Origin: Fimenecus sp045593555
GTDB lineage: Bacteria > Bacillota > Clostridia > Oscillospirales > Acutalibacteraceae
Direction of reading: 5' to 3'
Assembly (NCBI GenBank): GCA_045593555.1
Contig: JAZNWU010000027.1
Coordinates: 13,813 to 77,812, forward strand
Length of the DNA: 64,000 bases
How positions within the stretch are numbered: the first letter of the stretch is position 1; the number at the start of each line of letters is the position of its first letter. Positions 26,681 to 34,867 of this stretch are shown in pieces. The notes beneath the pieces were generated by a model. That model worked only from the letters and a program-made list of their open reading frames with translations, was not told where the DNA came from and ran no database searches. The position numbers and the translations under genes are program-made.

Positions 26681-26801
26681 TACCACACAAAAACTTTACA
26701 TAACCACTATAGAAATAGGGATGCAAAATAGGAAGTTTGCGTTTTTACCTAAAAATAAAAATGCCCACTTCTATAGTAGTTTATTCAGTTTTTGTGTGGT
26801 A
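26681..26801. mobile_element. MITE-like element with about 34-base terminal inverted repeats and TA ends
   Basis: The left end TACCACACAAAAACT is matched exactly by the inverse of AGTTTTTGTGTGGTA on the right. Further inside, ACTATAGAA is repeated in inverse orientation (about 26705-26713 and 26768-26776). The total is about 121 bases. Both tips carry TA, the target duplicated by IS630/Tc1/mariner-type transposases. It contains no gene. This interval and the 26606-27033 gap otherwise hold a palindrome, a GAGATTCTTCGCC-type repeat remnant (26848-26876) and a terminator. Confidence 0.6.
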
Positions 26802-26984
26802 ATTTTAGTTTATCATTATTTTCAGGAGAAGTCAATAATAGCGTTGAGATTCTTCGCCTATGCTCAAAATGACTGATATCTTTGGCTTTGTGATTTTATT
26901 GTGACGTGTAGCCATCCGCCCTGCCATTTCACACCATATTGGCTTGTTGCTTACCAAGATAAGTTATAATTTGTAAGTAAAACT

Positions 26985-27017
26985 AAAGGGAAGGACATTT
27001 TTGCGTATCCTTCCCTT
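26985..27017 (-). terminator. Stem-loop after prfB (terminator)
   Basis: AAGGGAAGGA pairs with TCCTTCCCTT. The minus-strand tail is TTTAGTTTTAC and the plus-strand tail TTTTTTAC, so it can act in both directions; prfB ends 17 bases before it. Confidence 0.75.
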
Positions 27018-27033
27018 TTTTTACATATATCTT

Positions 27034-28155
27034 TTAATTATTTTCAAGATTTTTCTGTGACTGCATTTTAAGATATGCATTAATAAATCCGTCAAGGTCG
27101 CCATCCATAACTGCATTGATATTACCATTTTCAAAAGATGTTCTGTGGTCTTTTGCAAGTGTATATGGCATAAACACATAAGAACGAATCTGGCTACCCC
27201 AGGCAATTTCCTTGTGGTCACCCTTAATATCTTCAATCTTTGCAAGGTGTTCACGCTCTTTAATCTCAATAAGCTTTGATTTAAGCATTGTCATTGCAAC
27301 TTCCCTATTCTGATGCTGGCTTCTCTCAACCTGGCAAGAAACAACAATGCCTGTTGGCTTATGAGTAAGACGAACAGCAGATGAAGTCTTGTTAACCTTT
27401 TGTCCACCTGCACCACTTGCACGATAAACAGCCATTTCAATATCATCAGGGTTAATGTCAACATTTGTATCCTCATCAATTTCAGGCATTACTTCAAGAG
27501 AAGCAAATGATGTATGGCGTCTGCCAGATGCGTCAAATGGGGAAACACGGACAAGTCGGTGAATACCTGCCTCACTTTTCATAAAACCATAAGCATTTTC
27601 ACCTTCAATAAGAATACAAGCAGATTTGAGGCCTGCTTCGTCACCATCAAGGTAGTCAAGAGTTGAGACCTTGTATCCGTGGCGTTCACCCCAACGGTTA
27701 TACATTCTGAAAAGCATCTGTGCCCAGTCCTGAGCCTCTGTACCACCTGCACCTGCATGGAATGTAAGAATCGCATTTTTAGAGTCGTATTCACCTGTAA
27801 GAAGTGTTGCAAGAGTCTGTGAATCAAGGTCTTTTTCAAATTTATCAACACCCTGTGTACACTCTTCAACAAGACTTTCGTCTTCCTCTTCGTCAGCAAG
27901 CTCAATCATAACAAGGGCATCCTCATAATCCGATTTAAGTCTTTCATAAGAAGAAACTTTATTTTTTAACACACTTGTACGCTGAAGCACTTTCTGTGAG
28001 TTCTGAATATCATCCCAGAAGCCTTCTTGTGCTTGTTGTTCTTCAAGTGATGCAATTTCATTTTTCATTTTTTCAAGACCTAATGCATCTGCAAGGTTAG
28101 AAAGCTCTTCCTCGTGAGCTATGAGTCTTAATTTCAATTCTTCAAACTGGAGCAT
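27034..28155 (-). CDS. prfB: Peptide chain release factor 2
   Basis: A 373-residue class I release factor that recognises UGA and UAA. It contains the RF2 tripeptide region (VRVSPFDASGRRHTSF, the SPF type) and the peptidyl-hydrolysis motif ASGAGGQKVNKTSSAVRLTH with the GGQ. In many bacteria prfB begins with a programmed +1 frameshift at an in-frame UGA near codon 26; here a single uninterrupted frame reads from an ATG with AGAGAGGA in front, through the conserved N-terminus (MLQFEELKLRLI). So autoregulation by frameshifting appears absent. Confidence 0.95.
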   Translation of the reverse strand: MLQFEELKLRLIAHEEELSNLADALGLEKMKNEIASLEEQQAQEGFWDDIQNSQKVLQRTSVLKNKVSSYERLKSDYEDALVMIELADEEEDESLVEECTQGVDKFEKDLDSQTLATLLTGEYDSKNAILTFHAGAGGTEAQDWAQMLFRMYNRWGERHGYKVSTLDYLDGDEAGLKSACILIEGENAYGFMKSEAGIHRLVRVSPFDASGRRHTSFASLEVMPEIDEDTNVDINPDDIEMAVYRASGAGGQKVNKTSSAVRLTHKPTGIVVSCQVERSQHQNREVAMTMLKSKLIEIKEREHLAKIEDIKGDHKEIAWGSQIRSYVFMPYTLAKDHRTSFENGNINAVMDGDLDGFINAYLKMQSQKNLENN

Positions 28156-28251
28156 AAATAATCCTCTCTTATATGTTTATTGCTTTTATAATATATTTTT
28201 GTCACTTGTCCGTTTATAAAACATAAAATGTATTAAGACAACCGTGTTTTG

Positions 28252-28305
28252 GTCGATATCAGGTAAGCATTGCTTTTCAAAACAGCCCATATCGACAACG
28301 GATTG
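28252..28305. repeat. Extended stem-loop between prfB and its upstream neighbour
   Basis: GTCGATAT and ATATCGAC pair exactly around a loop of about 35 bases, with outer ACCGTG/CGG pairing possible. It lies after the surface-protein gene (minus strand) and may end that transcript, though the T-run is weak (TTGTCTTAAT). Confidence 0.35.
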
Positions 28306-28323
28306 AATATAGATTAATTTGCA

Positions 28324-29163
28324 CTATTGTGTTGAGGTTTCCTCTTTTGCAGTAGTGCTTTCTGTTGTACTTGTTGATTCTGTTGAAGGGTCAGTCGCAC
28401 TTGTTTCGGGTGCTGCTGTAGTAGATTCTGTTGTACTTTCAATATCATCAAGCACATTCACATCTTCAATTTTATTATTACCATTATACACTGTTGTAGC
28501 TGTTTCAGGTGCTGTTGTGTTCTGAATTGCAGAGATAAAGAGATTTTCTTCATTCTCTCTTAATGTAATTCTGATATATTTATCAGGAGTCGGGGCTACC
28601 ATTTCACCATTTTCACCCTGTTCCCAAGCATTACCTGAAAGACAAGCAACTGTCAACACAACTGTATCAGTTGTCTTTGAAATGTCAACAACATCAGGAG
28701 TATAAATAGGTGTAACACCTGTCAAAGGAACCGTATATGTTTCAGAGGTGTTATCATAAGCAAAATCGATACCATATCCTTCAATCGTACCGTGAACAGG
28801 AGTAACCTCTGTGCCAAAAAGCTCAACAAATTCTTCCTCAACGGCAGATTTCGGAATAGAAAGTCCACTATCATTACTCTCAAATGAATCAGGTGCCACA
28901 TCGTTTTTAAGAAGTGACCAGATAGAAATTTCCATAAGCTGACTCATATCCGCCTTTGTAATATCGTCAAAGCTGTCAGGGTCAATAAGCACAACAGGAG
29001 TAAGGAATTTTTCATACTCCTCATAATGTCTTGATTTGTCTATTGCTGTGTCAATGCCTTTAACACCTGCAACAACAACAGTTGCAAAACCAATTGCAGC
29101 AAGTAACACCACAATCAAACCTACCGGAAATGCCCATTTCTGTTTTTTATTGTTATTTGACAT
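28324..29163 (-). CDS. Single-pass membrane protein with Thr/Ser-rich tail, unknown function
   Basis: A 279-residue protein with a basic start, one membrane helix at about 10-33, an outer domain of about 180 residues, and a C-terminal low-complexity tail rich in Thr, Ser, Glu and Ala (repeats of STTES/TESTT). The tail should be extended and possibly glycosylated; there is no LPXTG motif. I do not recognise the outer domain. It follows proA by five bases, so it shares the proBA transcript, but nothing in it suggests a role in proline synthesis. AAGGTGAAGTTA precedes the chosen ATG; an in-frame GTG lies three codons earlier. Confidence 0.7.
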   Translation of the reverse strand: MSNNNKKQKWAFPVGLIVVLLAAIGFATVVVAGVKGIDTAIDKSRHYEEYEKFLTPVVLIDPDSFDDITKADMSQLMEISIWSLLKNDVAPDSFESNDSGLSIPKSAVEEEFVELFGTEVTPVHGTIEGYGIDFAYDNTSETYTVPLTGVTPIYTPDVVDISKTTDTVVLTVACLSGNAWEQGENGEMVAPTPDKYIRITLRENEENLFISAIQNTTAPETATTVYNGNNKIEDVNVLDDIESTTESTTAAPETSATDPSTESTSTTESTTAKEETSTQ

Positions 29164-29168
29164 TAACT

Positions 29169-30407
29169 TCACCTTACCTGACCATTACCGTAAATTTTAT
29201 ATTTAAATGAATTTAACTGTTCAAGTCCCAAAGGTCCTCTTGCATGTAATTTCTGTGTTGAAATGCCGATTTCAGCACCAAAGCCAAATTCTCCACCATC
29301 AGTAAATCTTGTACTTGCATTATGATAGACTGCTGAAGAATCCACACTATTCATAAATTTTTCAGCATTTTCATTGTTTTCTGTAATTATGCTTTCGCTG
29401 TGACCTGTGGAGTATCTTCTGATATGCTCAACTGCTTCTTCAAGTGATGAAACGATTTTAACTGACATTTTATAGTCGAGATATTCCATTGCCCAATCCT
29501 CTTCTGTCGCTTTTTCTATATCAGGACAAATTTCACAAGCAACTTCGTCACCATAAAGAATTACATTCTTTTCATCTAATTTGGCTTTTATTGCAATAAG
29601 AGCAAATTCAGCAATGTTTTTATGAATCAAAAGACTTTCTGCAGTATTACAAACAGAAATTCTCTGTGTTTTTGCATTATATACAATTTCTGCAGCCATA
29701 TCAATATCTGCAAATTCATCAACATAAATATGACAATTTCCTGCACCTGTTTCGATTACAGGTACTGTTGAATTCTGTACAACTGCATTGATAAGGTTTG
29801 CACTTCCACGAGGAATCAACACATCTACATATTCATTCATTCTCATAAGTGCAGTTGAACTCTCTCTTGATGTATCACGAACAAGCTCAATAATATCAGG
29901 ATTAAACCCGACACTCTCAACTGCATCTCTCATTATATCCATTATTGCAGAATTCGAGTTGAATGCCTCTTTACCACCACGAAGAATTGCAGTATTACCT
30001 GATTTTATACTGAGAGCAGCAGCATCACTTGTAACATTTGGTCGTGCCTCATAAATAATTCCGATTACACCAAGTGGAGAGCTTACTCTCTGGATTTTCA
30101 AGCCATTTGGTCTTTCTGTTTCCCAAAGAATTTTGCCAACTGGGTCTGGAAGTGATATAACATCCTCAACACCTTGTGCCATACCTTCAACTCTGTCAGC
30201 ATTTAACATAAGTCTGTCAAGAAGTGCCTTTGACATACCATTATTCTTACCATTTTCAAGGTCAATTTCATTAGCTTTTACTATCTTATCGCAATTTTCA
30301 CGAAGAGCATCTGCAATAGCCTTTAATATTCTGTTTTTTTCATCAGTAGTTGCAACTGAAAGCTGTACTGATGCATTTTTCACTCTTTTGCCGATTTCAG
30401 TAAGCAT
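29169..30407 (-). CDS. proA: Gamma-glutamyl phosphate reductase
   Basis: A 412-residue aldehyde-dehydrogenase-superfamily enzyme that makes glutamate-5-semialdehyde, the second step of proline synthesis. Recognisable stretches are IYEARPNVTSDAAALSIKSG, the cofactor/active-site region VIETGAGNCHIYVDEFADID, the catalytic cysteine in RISVCNTAESLL and the C-terminal HNASTRFTDGGEFGFGAEIGISTQ. The proB gene is immediately upstream with a three-base gap, as usual. AAGGGGAAATAAACT precedes the ATG. Confidence 0.96.
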   Translation of the reverse strand: MLTEIGKRVKNASVQLSVATTDEKNRILKAIADALRENCDKIVKANEIDLENGKNNGMSKALLDRLMLNADRVEGMAQGVEDVISLPDPVGKILWETERPNGLKIQRVSSPLGVIGIIYEARPNVTSDAAALSIKSGNTAILRGGKEAFNSNSAIMDIMRDAVESVGFNPDIIELVRDTSRESSTALMRMNEYVDVLIPRGSANLINAVVQNSTVPVIETGAGNCHIYVDEFADIDMAAEIVYNAKTQRISVCNTAESLLIHKNIAEFALIAIKAKLDEKNVILYGDEVACEICPDIEKATEEDWAMEYLDYKMSVKIVSSLEEAVEHIRRYSTGHSESIITENNENAEKFMNSVDSSAVYHNASTRFTDGGEFGFGAEIGISTQKLHARGPLGLEQLNSFKYKIYGNGQVR

Positions 30408-30410
30408 AGT

Positions 30411-31196
30411 TTATTTCCCCTTAAAGAATGTTCCAACCTGTTTTCCGTCAAGAGCCTTATAAATTTCAGTTGGATTTTCACCATTCATAACGATTGTATC
30501 GATTCCTGCCGCCATTGTAATCTCTGCTGCATGAAGTTTTGTAACCATTCCGCCTGTGCCAAGATTTGAGCCCTTGCCGCCTGCGATTTTATATAAATCT
30601 TCATTAATTTCTGTTACAAGAGGAATAAGTTTTGCATCCTCATTTTCATTAGGATTTGAATCATAAAGACCATCAATATCAGAAAGAATAATAAGTGCAT
30701 CTGCATTGATAAGTTTTGCCACAATTGCAGAAAGTGAATCATTATCGCCATAAACAATTTCTTCAACTGCAACGCTGTCGTTTTCATTGATAACAGGAAT
30801 TGCACCAAAGTCAAACAACTTATTAAATGTATTTATAAGATTCTGTCTTCTCTCATCATTTTCAACGTCACTTTTTGTAATAAGCAACTGACCAACTGTA
30901 TGACCATATTCACCGAAAAGTTTGTCATACATGAACATCAGTTCACATTGACCGATAGTAGCAGCAGCCTGCTTGCCGGCTGTATCGGCAGGTTTTTCCT
31001 TAAGACCTAATTTACCAACGCCAACACCGATTGCACCACTTGTTACAAGAGCTACCTCAATACCCGAGTTGACAACATCAGAAAGCACACTAACTAACTT
31101 GTGCATTCTTCTTATATTAGTTTTTCCTGTATTATATGTAAGAGTTGATGTACCAACCTTGACAACTATTCGCTTTACATCCTTTAAAACTGCCAT
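30411..31196 (-). CDS. proB: Glutamate 5-kinase
   Basis: A 261-residue amino-acid kinase that phosphorylates glutamate, the committed step of proline synthesis. Motifs are IVVKVGTSTLTY at the N-terminus, ALVTSGAIGVGVGKL, INENDSVAVEEIVYGDNDSLSA and the GGKGSNLGTGGMVTKL loop. It is the short form, lacking the C-terminal PUA domain (full-length enzymes are about 370 residues). The ATG at 31196 has GAGGTAGG before it; a nine-residue longer frame starts in the promoter region. Feedback control by proline resides in the kinase domain and may be retained. Confidence 0.95.
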   Translation of the reverse strand: MAVLKDVKRIVVKVGTSTLTYNTGKTNIRRMHKLVSVLSDVVNSGIEVALVTSGAIGVGVGKLGLKEKPADTAGKQAAATIGQCELMFMYDKLFGEYGHTVGQLLITKSDVENDERRQNLINTFNKLFDFGAIPVINENDSVAVEEIVYGDNDSLSAIVAKLINADALIILSDIDGLYDSNPNENEDAKLIPLVTEINEDLYKIAGGKGSNLGTGGMVTKLHAAEITMAAGIDTIVMNGENPTEIYKALDGKQVGTFFKGK

Positions 31197-31226
31197 AATC
31201 CTACCTCGTAAAACTATAATCATAAT

Positions 31227-31255
31227 ATTTTATCACATATTTTTCTCTTTAACAA
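31227..31255 (-). promoter_or_regulatory. Sigma-A type promoter of proBA
   Basis: Reading the minus strand, TTGTTA (31255-31250), 17 bases, TAAAAT (31232-31227), about 30 bases before the proB ATG. Confidence 0.6.
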
Positions 31256-31280
31256 CTGTTTTATTGCATTTATATGAGTA

Positions 31281-31306
31281 ACAAAAAAATTTTATCTTCA
31301 TACAAT
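31281..31306 (+). promoter_or_regulatory. Mother-cell sporulation-type promoter (sigma-K/sigma-E like)
   Basis: AC (31281-31282), 16 bases, then CATACAAT (31299-31306). CATAnnnT at -10 with AC at -35 is the sigma-K pattern; CATACAAT also fits the sigma-E -10 box. The predicted transcript starts about 30 bases before the ATG at 31344. Confidence 0.5.
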
Positions 31307-31343
31307 GGTACTGTCAGTTGATAATTTTATGGGAGGAATATAT

Positions 31344-32177
31344 ATGTCAGAAAACAAAAACTGTACACCCACTAAAATCAAAGAAGCTGTTTGCATTGAC
31401 ACAAACAGAGTTTATGACTCCTGTGCAGACAAAGATTGCCTTGAAGATTTACAGGTTTATTTCACAGGGTCAGCACAATGCATAATTGACAGAGCAACAA
31501 ATGTCCGTTGTCGTGGTGCAGAAGTACTTAACGCCTTTATTGAGGTAGAAAAAGTGCCGTTTAACAGAGGTTATTATTCTGTTGATATTACTTATTATTT
31601 TAAGATTTTCCTTGATGTTTTCTCAGGTCACACCAATCCACCTTGTACCGTTGAAGGCCTTGCATCATTCTCTAAAAAATGCATTCTCTATGGTTCAGAG
31701 GGCAATGTAAAGGTATTTTCATCCGAATTTGCTTGTAACGATGTTGATGAACAGCTTGATATGGTCAGCACAAATCCAAAGGCAAAAGTTCAGACTGTTG
31801 ACCCGATTTGCCTTGATGCAAAACTCAGAGATGCAAATGAATGTAAGTCCTGTTATACCTGCTGTTGTTGTCAACCATCTCGACTTCCTCGTTGTGTTTG
31901 TCGTTGCTTTGATGGAGATTTTGACTGCTACGATAACGAGCCACAAAAGACCGTTACAGTTACTCTCGGTATTTTCACAATTGTTCAACTCGAAAGAGAT
32001 GTACAAATGCTTATTCCTGCATATGACTTCTGCATTCCAAGTAAAGAATGTGCCTGCGACAATGAAAATCCTTGTGACGCATTCAGAAGAATACAATTCC
32101 CTATTGACGAATTTTTTCCACCAAAAGAAGGTTGCCTGAAAGATAGTTATCGACCATCTTGTGCTTGTGGTGACTAA
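31344..32177 (+). CDS. Cysteine-rich conserved clostridial protein, probable spore-coat/mother-cell protein
   Basis: A 277-residue soluble protein with about 30 cysteines and no signal peptide. The N-terminal half has the conserved REAV/KEAVCIDTNRVYDSC-ADKDCLEDL segment I recall from uncharacterised proteins across Clostridia. A cysteine cluster follows at about 165-190 (CKSCYTCCCCQPSRLPRC) and another at the end (CACDNENPC). High cysteine suggests disulfide cross-linking or metal binding, as in coat proteins. A mother-cell-type promoter supports this, but the assignment is inference. GGGAGGAAT lies before the ATG; a 13-residue upstream frame is unlikely. Confidence 0.7.
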   Translation: MSENKNCTPTKIKEAVCIDTNRVYDSCADKDCLEDLQVYFTGSAQCIIDRATNVRCRGAEVLNAFIEVEKVPFNRGYYSVDITYYFKIFLDVFSGHTNPPCTVEGLASFSKKCILYGSEGNVKVFSSEFACNDVDEQLDMVSTNPKAKVQTVDPICLDAKLRDANECKSCYTCCCCQPSRLPRCVCRCFDGDFDCYDNEPQKTVTVTLGIFTIVQLERDVQMLIPAYDFCIPSKECACDNENPCDAFRRIQFPIDEFFPPKEGCLKDSYRPSCACGD

Positions 32178-32185
32178 AAAATAAA

Positions 32186-32204
32186 CCCCGTACACAGTAC
32201 GGGG
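32186..32204. terminator. Bidirectional terminator between the coat-like gene and pnp
   Basis: CCCCGTAC / GTACGGGG with an ACA loop, flanked by TTTTTATTT on the plus side and TTTATTTTTTAG on the minus side; serves both convergent genes. Confidence 0.9.
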
Positions 32205-32217
32205 AATTTTTATTTAA

Positions 32218-34413
32218 TTAATCGTGGTTACGCTTGTTAAAACGTCTTTTACCACCGTCACGCTTTTTTGGTTCTTCATCGATATCATTTTCAGGAGTAA
32301 GTCCTTTAACTTCGATAAGAGCATCACGACGAGAAAGATTAAGTCTGCCCTGGTCATCAATTTCAAGTACCTTTACAAGCACTGTATCACCAACATTAAC
32401 AACATCTTCAACCTTTTCTGTACGTTTAACATCAAGACGGCTGATGTGAACAAGACCTTCTTTACCCGGAGCGATTTCAACAAATGCACCAAAGCTCATA
32501 AGACGAGTTACAACACCGTTATAGATTGCACCGATTTCAGGGTCTTTTGCGATAAGTTCAACAATTGAAAGAGCACGTTTTGCATTGTCAAGGTCAATGC
32601 CTGAAATAAATACACGACCATCTTCTTCAATGTCAATCTTAACATCACATTCAGCCTGAATCTTCTGGATAACCTTACCCTGCTTACCGATAACATCACC
32701 GATTTTCTCAGGATCAATCTTTGTTGAAAGCATCTTTGGAGCATACTTTGAAAGTTCTGCTCGAGGTTCGCTGATACATGGAAGCATAATTTCATCAAGG
32801 ATGTAATTTCTTGCCTTGTGTGTCTTTGCAAATGCTTCTCTAATGATTTCAGGTGTAAGACCGTGTACCTTAAGGTCCATCTGGATAGCTGTGATACCGT
32901 TCTTTGTACCTGCTACCTTAAAGTCCATGTCGCCATAGAAGTCTTCAAGGCCCTGAATGTCAACCATTGTCATAAAGTCGCCATAAACGCCTTCATCACC
33001 TGTGATAAGACCACAAGAAATACCTGCTACAGGAGCCTTGATTGGAACACCTGCTGCCATAAGTGCAAGAGTTGAACCACAGATTGAACCCTGTGAAGTT
33101 GAACCGTTAGAAGAAAGAACTTCTGATACAACACGGATAGCATAAGGAAATTCATCAACTGATGGAAGAACAGGAACAAGAGCCTTTTCAGCAAGTGCAC
33201 CGTGACCGATTTCTCTTCGACCTGGTCCACGAGATGGCTTTGTTTCACCAACTGAATATGATGGGAAATTGTAGTGGTGGATATATCTCTTTTCAGTCTG
33301 TTCATCAAGACCGTCAAGAAGCTGTGCATCAGCCATAGGTCCGAGTGTTGCAATTGAAAGGACCTGAGTCTGTCCACGAGTAAACATACCTGAACCGTGA
33401 GCACGAGTAATCAAATCAACTTCAGCATTAAGAGGACGGATTTCGTCGATACCACGACCGTCAACACGCTTGTGTTCATCCTTAAGCCAAGCACGAACAA
33501 CATGTTTCTGAACAAGATACATAATTTCGTCAAGCTTTGCTTCGTTACCTTCAAATCTCTCATCAAATTTTTCGTGAACTGCTTCGTAAATTGGAAGAAG
33601 AGCTTCGTCACGAACAAGCTTATCGTCTGTATCAAGAGCCTTCTTAACATCTTCAATGCAGAATTCTTCGATTTCTGCCATAATTTCAGGGTCCGGGTCA
33701 GATGATTCATAAGCGAACTTTGGCTTACCGACTTCTTCAACGATGCCCTGAATGAATTTAACTATTTTCTGGTTTTCTGCGTGACCTACCATAATAGCGT
33801 CAAACATTGTATCGTCATCGATTTCGTTTGCACCTGCTTCAATCATAGCAACAAGGTCAGCAGTAGAAGCAACTGTCAGAACAAGGTCTGACTTTGCTCT
33901 TTCCTCAAGATTTGGGTTGATAACGATTTTACCATCAACAAGACCAACGTTAACACCTGAAATTGGACCATCCCAAGGAATATCTGAAATTGCGATTGCT
34001 GCTGAAACACCAATCATAGCTGTGATTTCAGGTGAGCAATCAAGGTCAACTGACATTACAGTAGCAACTACTGAACAGTCATTTCTGAGGTCTTTTGGGA
34101 AAAGAGGACGGATAGGTCTATCGATACAACGAGATGTAAGGATAGCCTTTTCACTTGCTCTGCCTTCTCTTCTCTGGAATGAACCAGGAATACGACCTAC
34201 TGAATACATTTTTTCTTCATAATCAACTGAAAGTGGGAAGAAGTCCACACCTTCTCTTGGTTTTGCAGAAGCTGTAACTGTACAAAGAACTTCTGTTTCA
34301 CCATAACGAGCCATAACAGCTGCGTTAGCAAGACCAGCCATCTTGCCTGTTTCAAGAGTCAATTTTCTGCCTGCAAGTTCAGTTTCCCAAACTTTAAAAT
34401 TCTTGAAAAACAT
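32218..34413 (-). CDS. pnp: Polynucleotide phosphorylase
   Basis: A 731-residue phosphorolytic 3'-5' exoribonuclease, central to mRNA decay. It has two RNase PH domains (FFPLSVDYEEKMYSVGRIPGSF and RAHGSGMFTRGQTQVL regions) and the catalytic aspartate region GDFMTMVDIQGLEDFYGDMDFK. A KH domain follows (IGDVIGKQGKVIQKI), then an S1 domain (IYNGVVTRLMSFGAFVEI) and a basic tail. It lies after rpsO, the classic rpsO-pnp order. The 184-base gap between them carries a long hairpin. AAGGAAGG precedes the ATG. Confidence 0.97.
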   Translation of the reverse strand: MFFKNFKVWETELAGRKLTLETGKMAGLANAAVMARYGETEVLCTVTASAKPREGVDFFPLSVDYEEKMYSVGRIPGSFQRREGRASEKAILTSRCIDRPIRPLFPKDLRNDCSVVATVMSVDLDCSPEITAMIGVSAAIAISDIPWDGPISGVNVGLVDGKIVINPNLEERAKSDLVLTVASTADLVAMIEAGANEIDDDTMFDAIMVGHAENQKIVKFIQGIVEEVGKPKFAYESSDPDPEIMAEIEEFCIEDVKKALDTDDKLVRDEALLPIYEAVHEKFDERFEGNEAKLDEIMYLVQKHVVRAWLKDEHKRVDGRGIDEIRPLNAEVDLITRAHGSGMFTRGQTQVLSIATLGPMADAQLLDGLDEQTEKRYIHHYNFPSYSVGETKPSRGPGRREIGHGALAEKALVPVLPSVDEFPYAIRVVSEVLSSNGSTSQGSICGSTLALMAAGVPIKAPVAGISCGLITGDEGVYGDFMTMVDIQGLEDFYGDMDFKVAGTKNGITAIQMDLKVHGLTPEIIREAFAKTHKARNYILDEIMLPCISEPRAELSKYAPKMLSTKIDPEKIGDVIGKQGKVIQKIQAECDVKIDIEEDGRVFISGIDLDNAKRALSIVELIAKDPEIGAIYNGVVTRLMSFGAFVEIAPGKEGLVHISRLDVKRTEKVEDVVNVGDTVLVKVLEIDDQGRLNLSRRDALIEVKGLTPENDIDEEPKKRDGGKRRFNKRNHD

Positions 34414-34442
34414 AATTTTTACCTTCCTTATTTTTATATTTC

Positions 34443-34530
34443 ACAAGGCAAAAATCTGTTTAGCAATAAATACAATCTTCAATTTCTTGAAAACTCTATT
34501 TACCGCTAAATGCGAGATTTTCTGCCTTGT
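34443..34530 (-). promoter_or_regulatory. Long near-continuous hairpin in the pnp leader
   Basis: On the minus-strand RNA, ACAAGGCAGAAAAUCU pairs with AGAUUUUUGCCUUGU (one bulged G), then UUUAGC with GCUAAA, GGUAAAUA with UAUUUAUU (including G-U pairs) and UUUUCAA with UUGAAGA around a GAAA loop. This is roughly 36 base pairs in 88 bases, ending 29 bases before the pnp ATG. Such a structure is a plausible double-strand RNase substrate, like the autoregulatory leader of E. coli pnp. Confidence 0.65.
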
Positions 34531-34555
34531 AATTAACTACCATTAAATGCAATTC

Positions 34556-34583
34556 AAGGCAGATAAGTTTTCACCTATCTGCC
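34556..34583 (-). terminator. Stem-loop just after rpsO
   Basis: AAGGCAGATA and TATCTGCCTT form a perfect ten-base stem with an eight-base loop, starting 15 bases after the rpsO stop. The following bases (GAATTGCATTTAAT) are not a clean T-run, so it may be an attenuating or mRNA-protecting hairpin rather than a full terminator. Confidence 0.6.
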
Positions 34584-34597
34584 TTAATTTGTTTTGA

Positions 34598-34867
34598 TTA
34601 CTTACGAAGACCAAGTCTTGCAACGATTGAACGATATCTTTCGATATCCTTCTTCTGAAGATATGCGAGAAGATTTCTTCTACGACCAACCATCTTAAGA
34701 AGACCACGACGAGAGTGATGGTCCTTCTTGTTAACCTTAAGGTGCTCAGTTAAATCGTTAATTCTCTTTGTGAGAACAGCAATCTGAACCTCAGGAGAAC
34801 CTGTGTCGCCTTCGTGAGCAGCGTATTCAGCCATAATAGCCTGCTTTTCTGCCTGTGTCATTGTCAT
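34598..34867 (-). CDS. rpsO: 30S ribosomal protein S15
   Basis: An 89-residue small-subunit protein that binds 16S rRNA helices 20-22. Signature segments are HEGDTGSPEVQIAVLTKRINDLTEHL and KKDHHSRRGLLKMVGRRRNLLAYL. Two ATGs compete: 34867 (GAGG four bases before) and 34861 (GAGG ten bases before, giving 87 residues); the alignment with B. subtilis S15 favours the first in length. It has its own promoter and a leader of about 100 bases with features of autoregulation. pnp follows. Confidence 0.96.
   Translation of the reverse strand: MTMTQAEKQAIMAEYAAHEGDTGSPEVQIAVLTKRINDLTEHLKVNKKDHHSRRGLLKMVGRRRNLLAYLQKKDIERYRSIVARLGLRK

Noticed and set aside
31719..32195. Minus-strand frame opposite the cysteine-rich gene
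   Set aside because: No ribosome site and lies wholly antisense to a well-supported gene with promoter and terminator.
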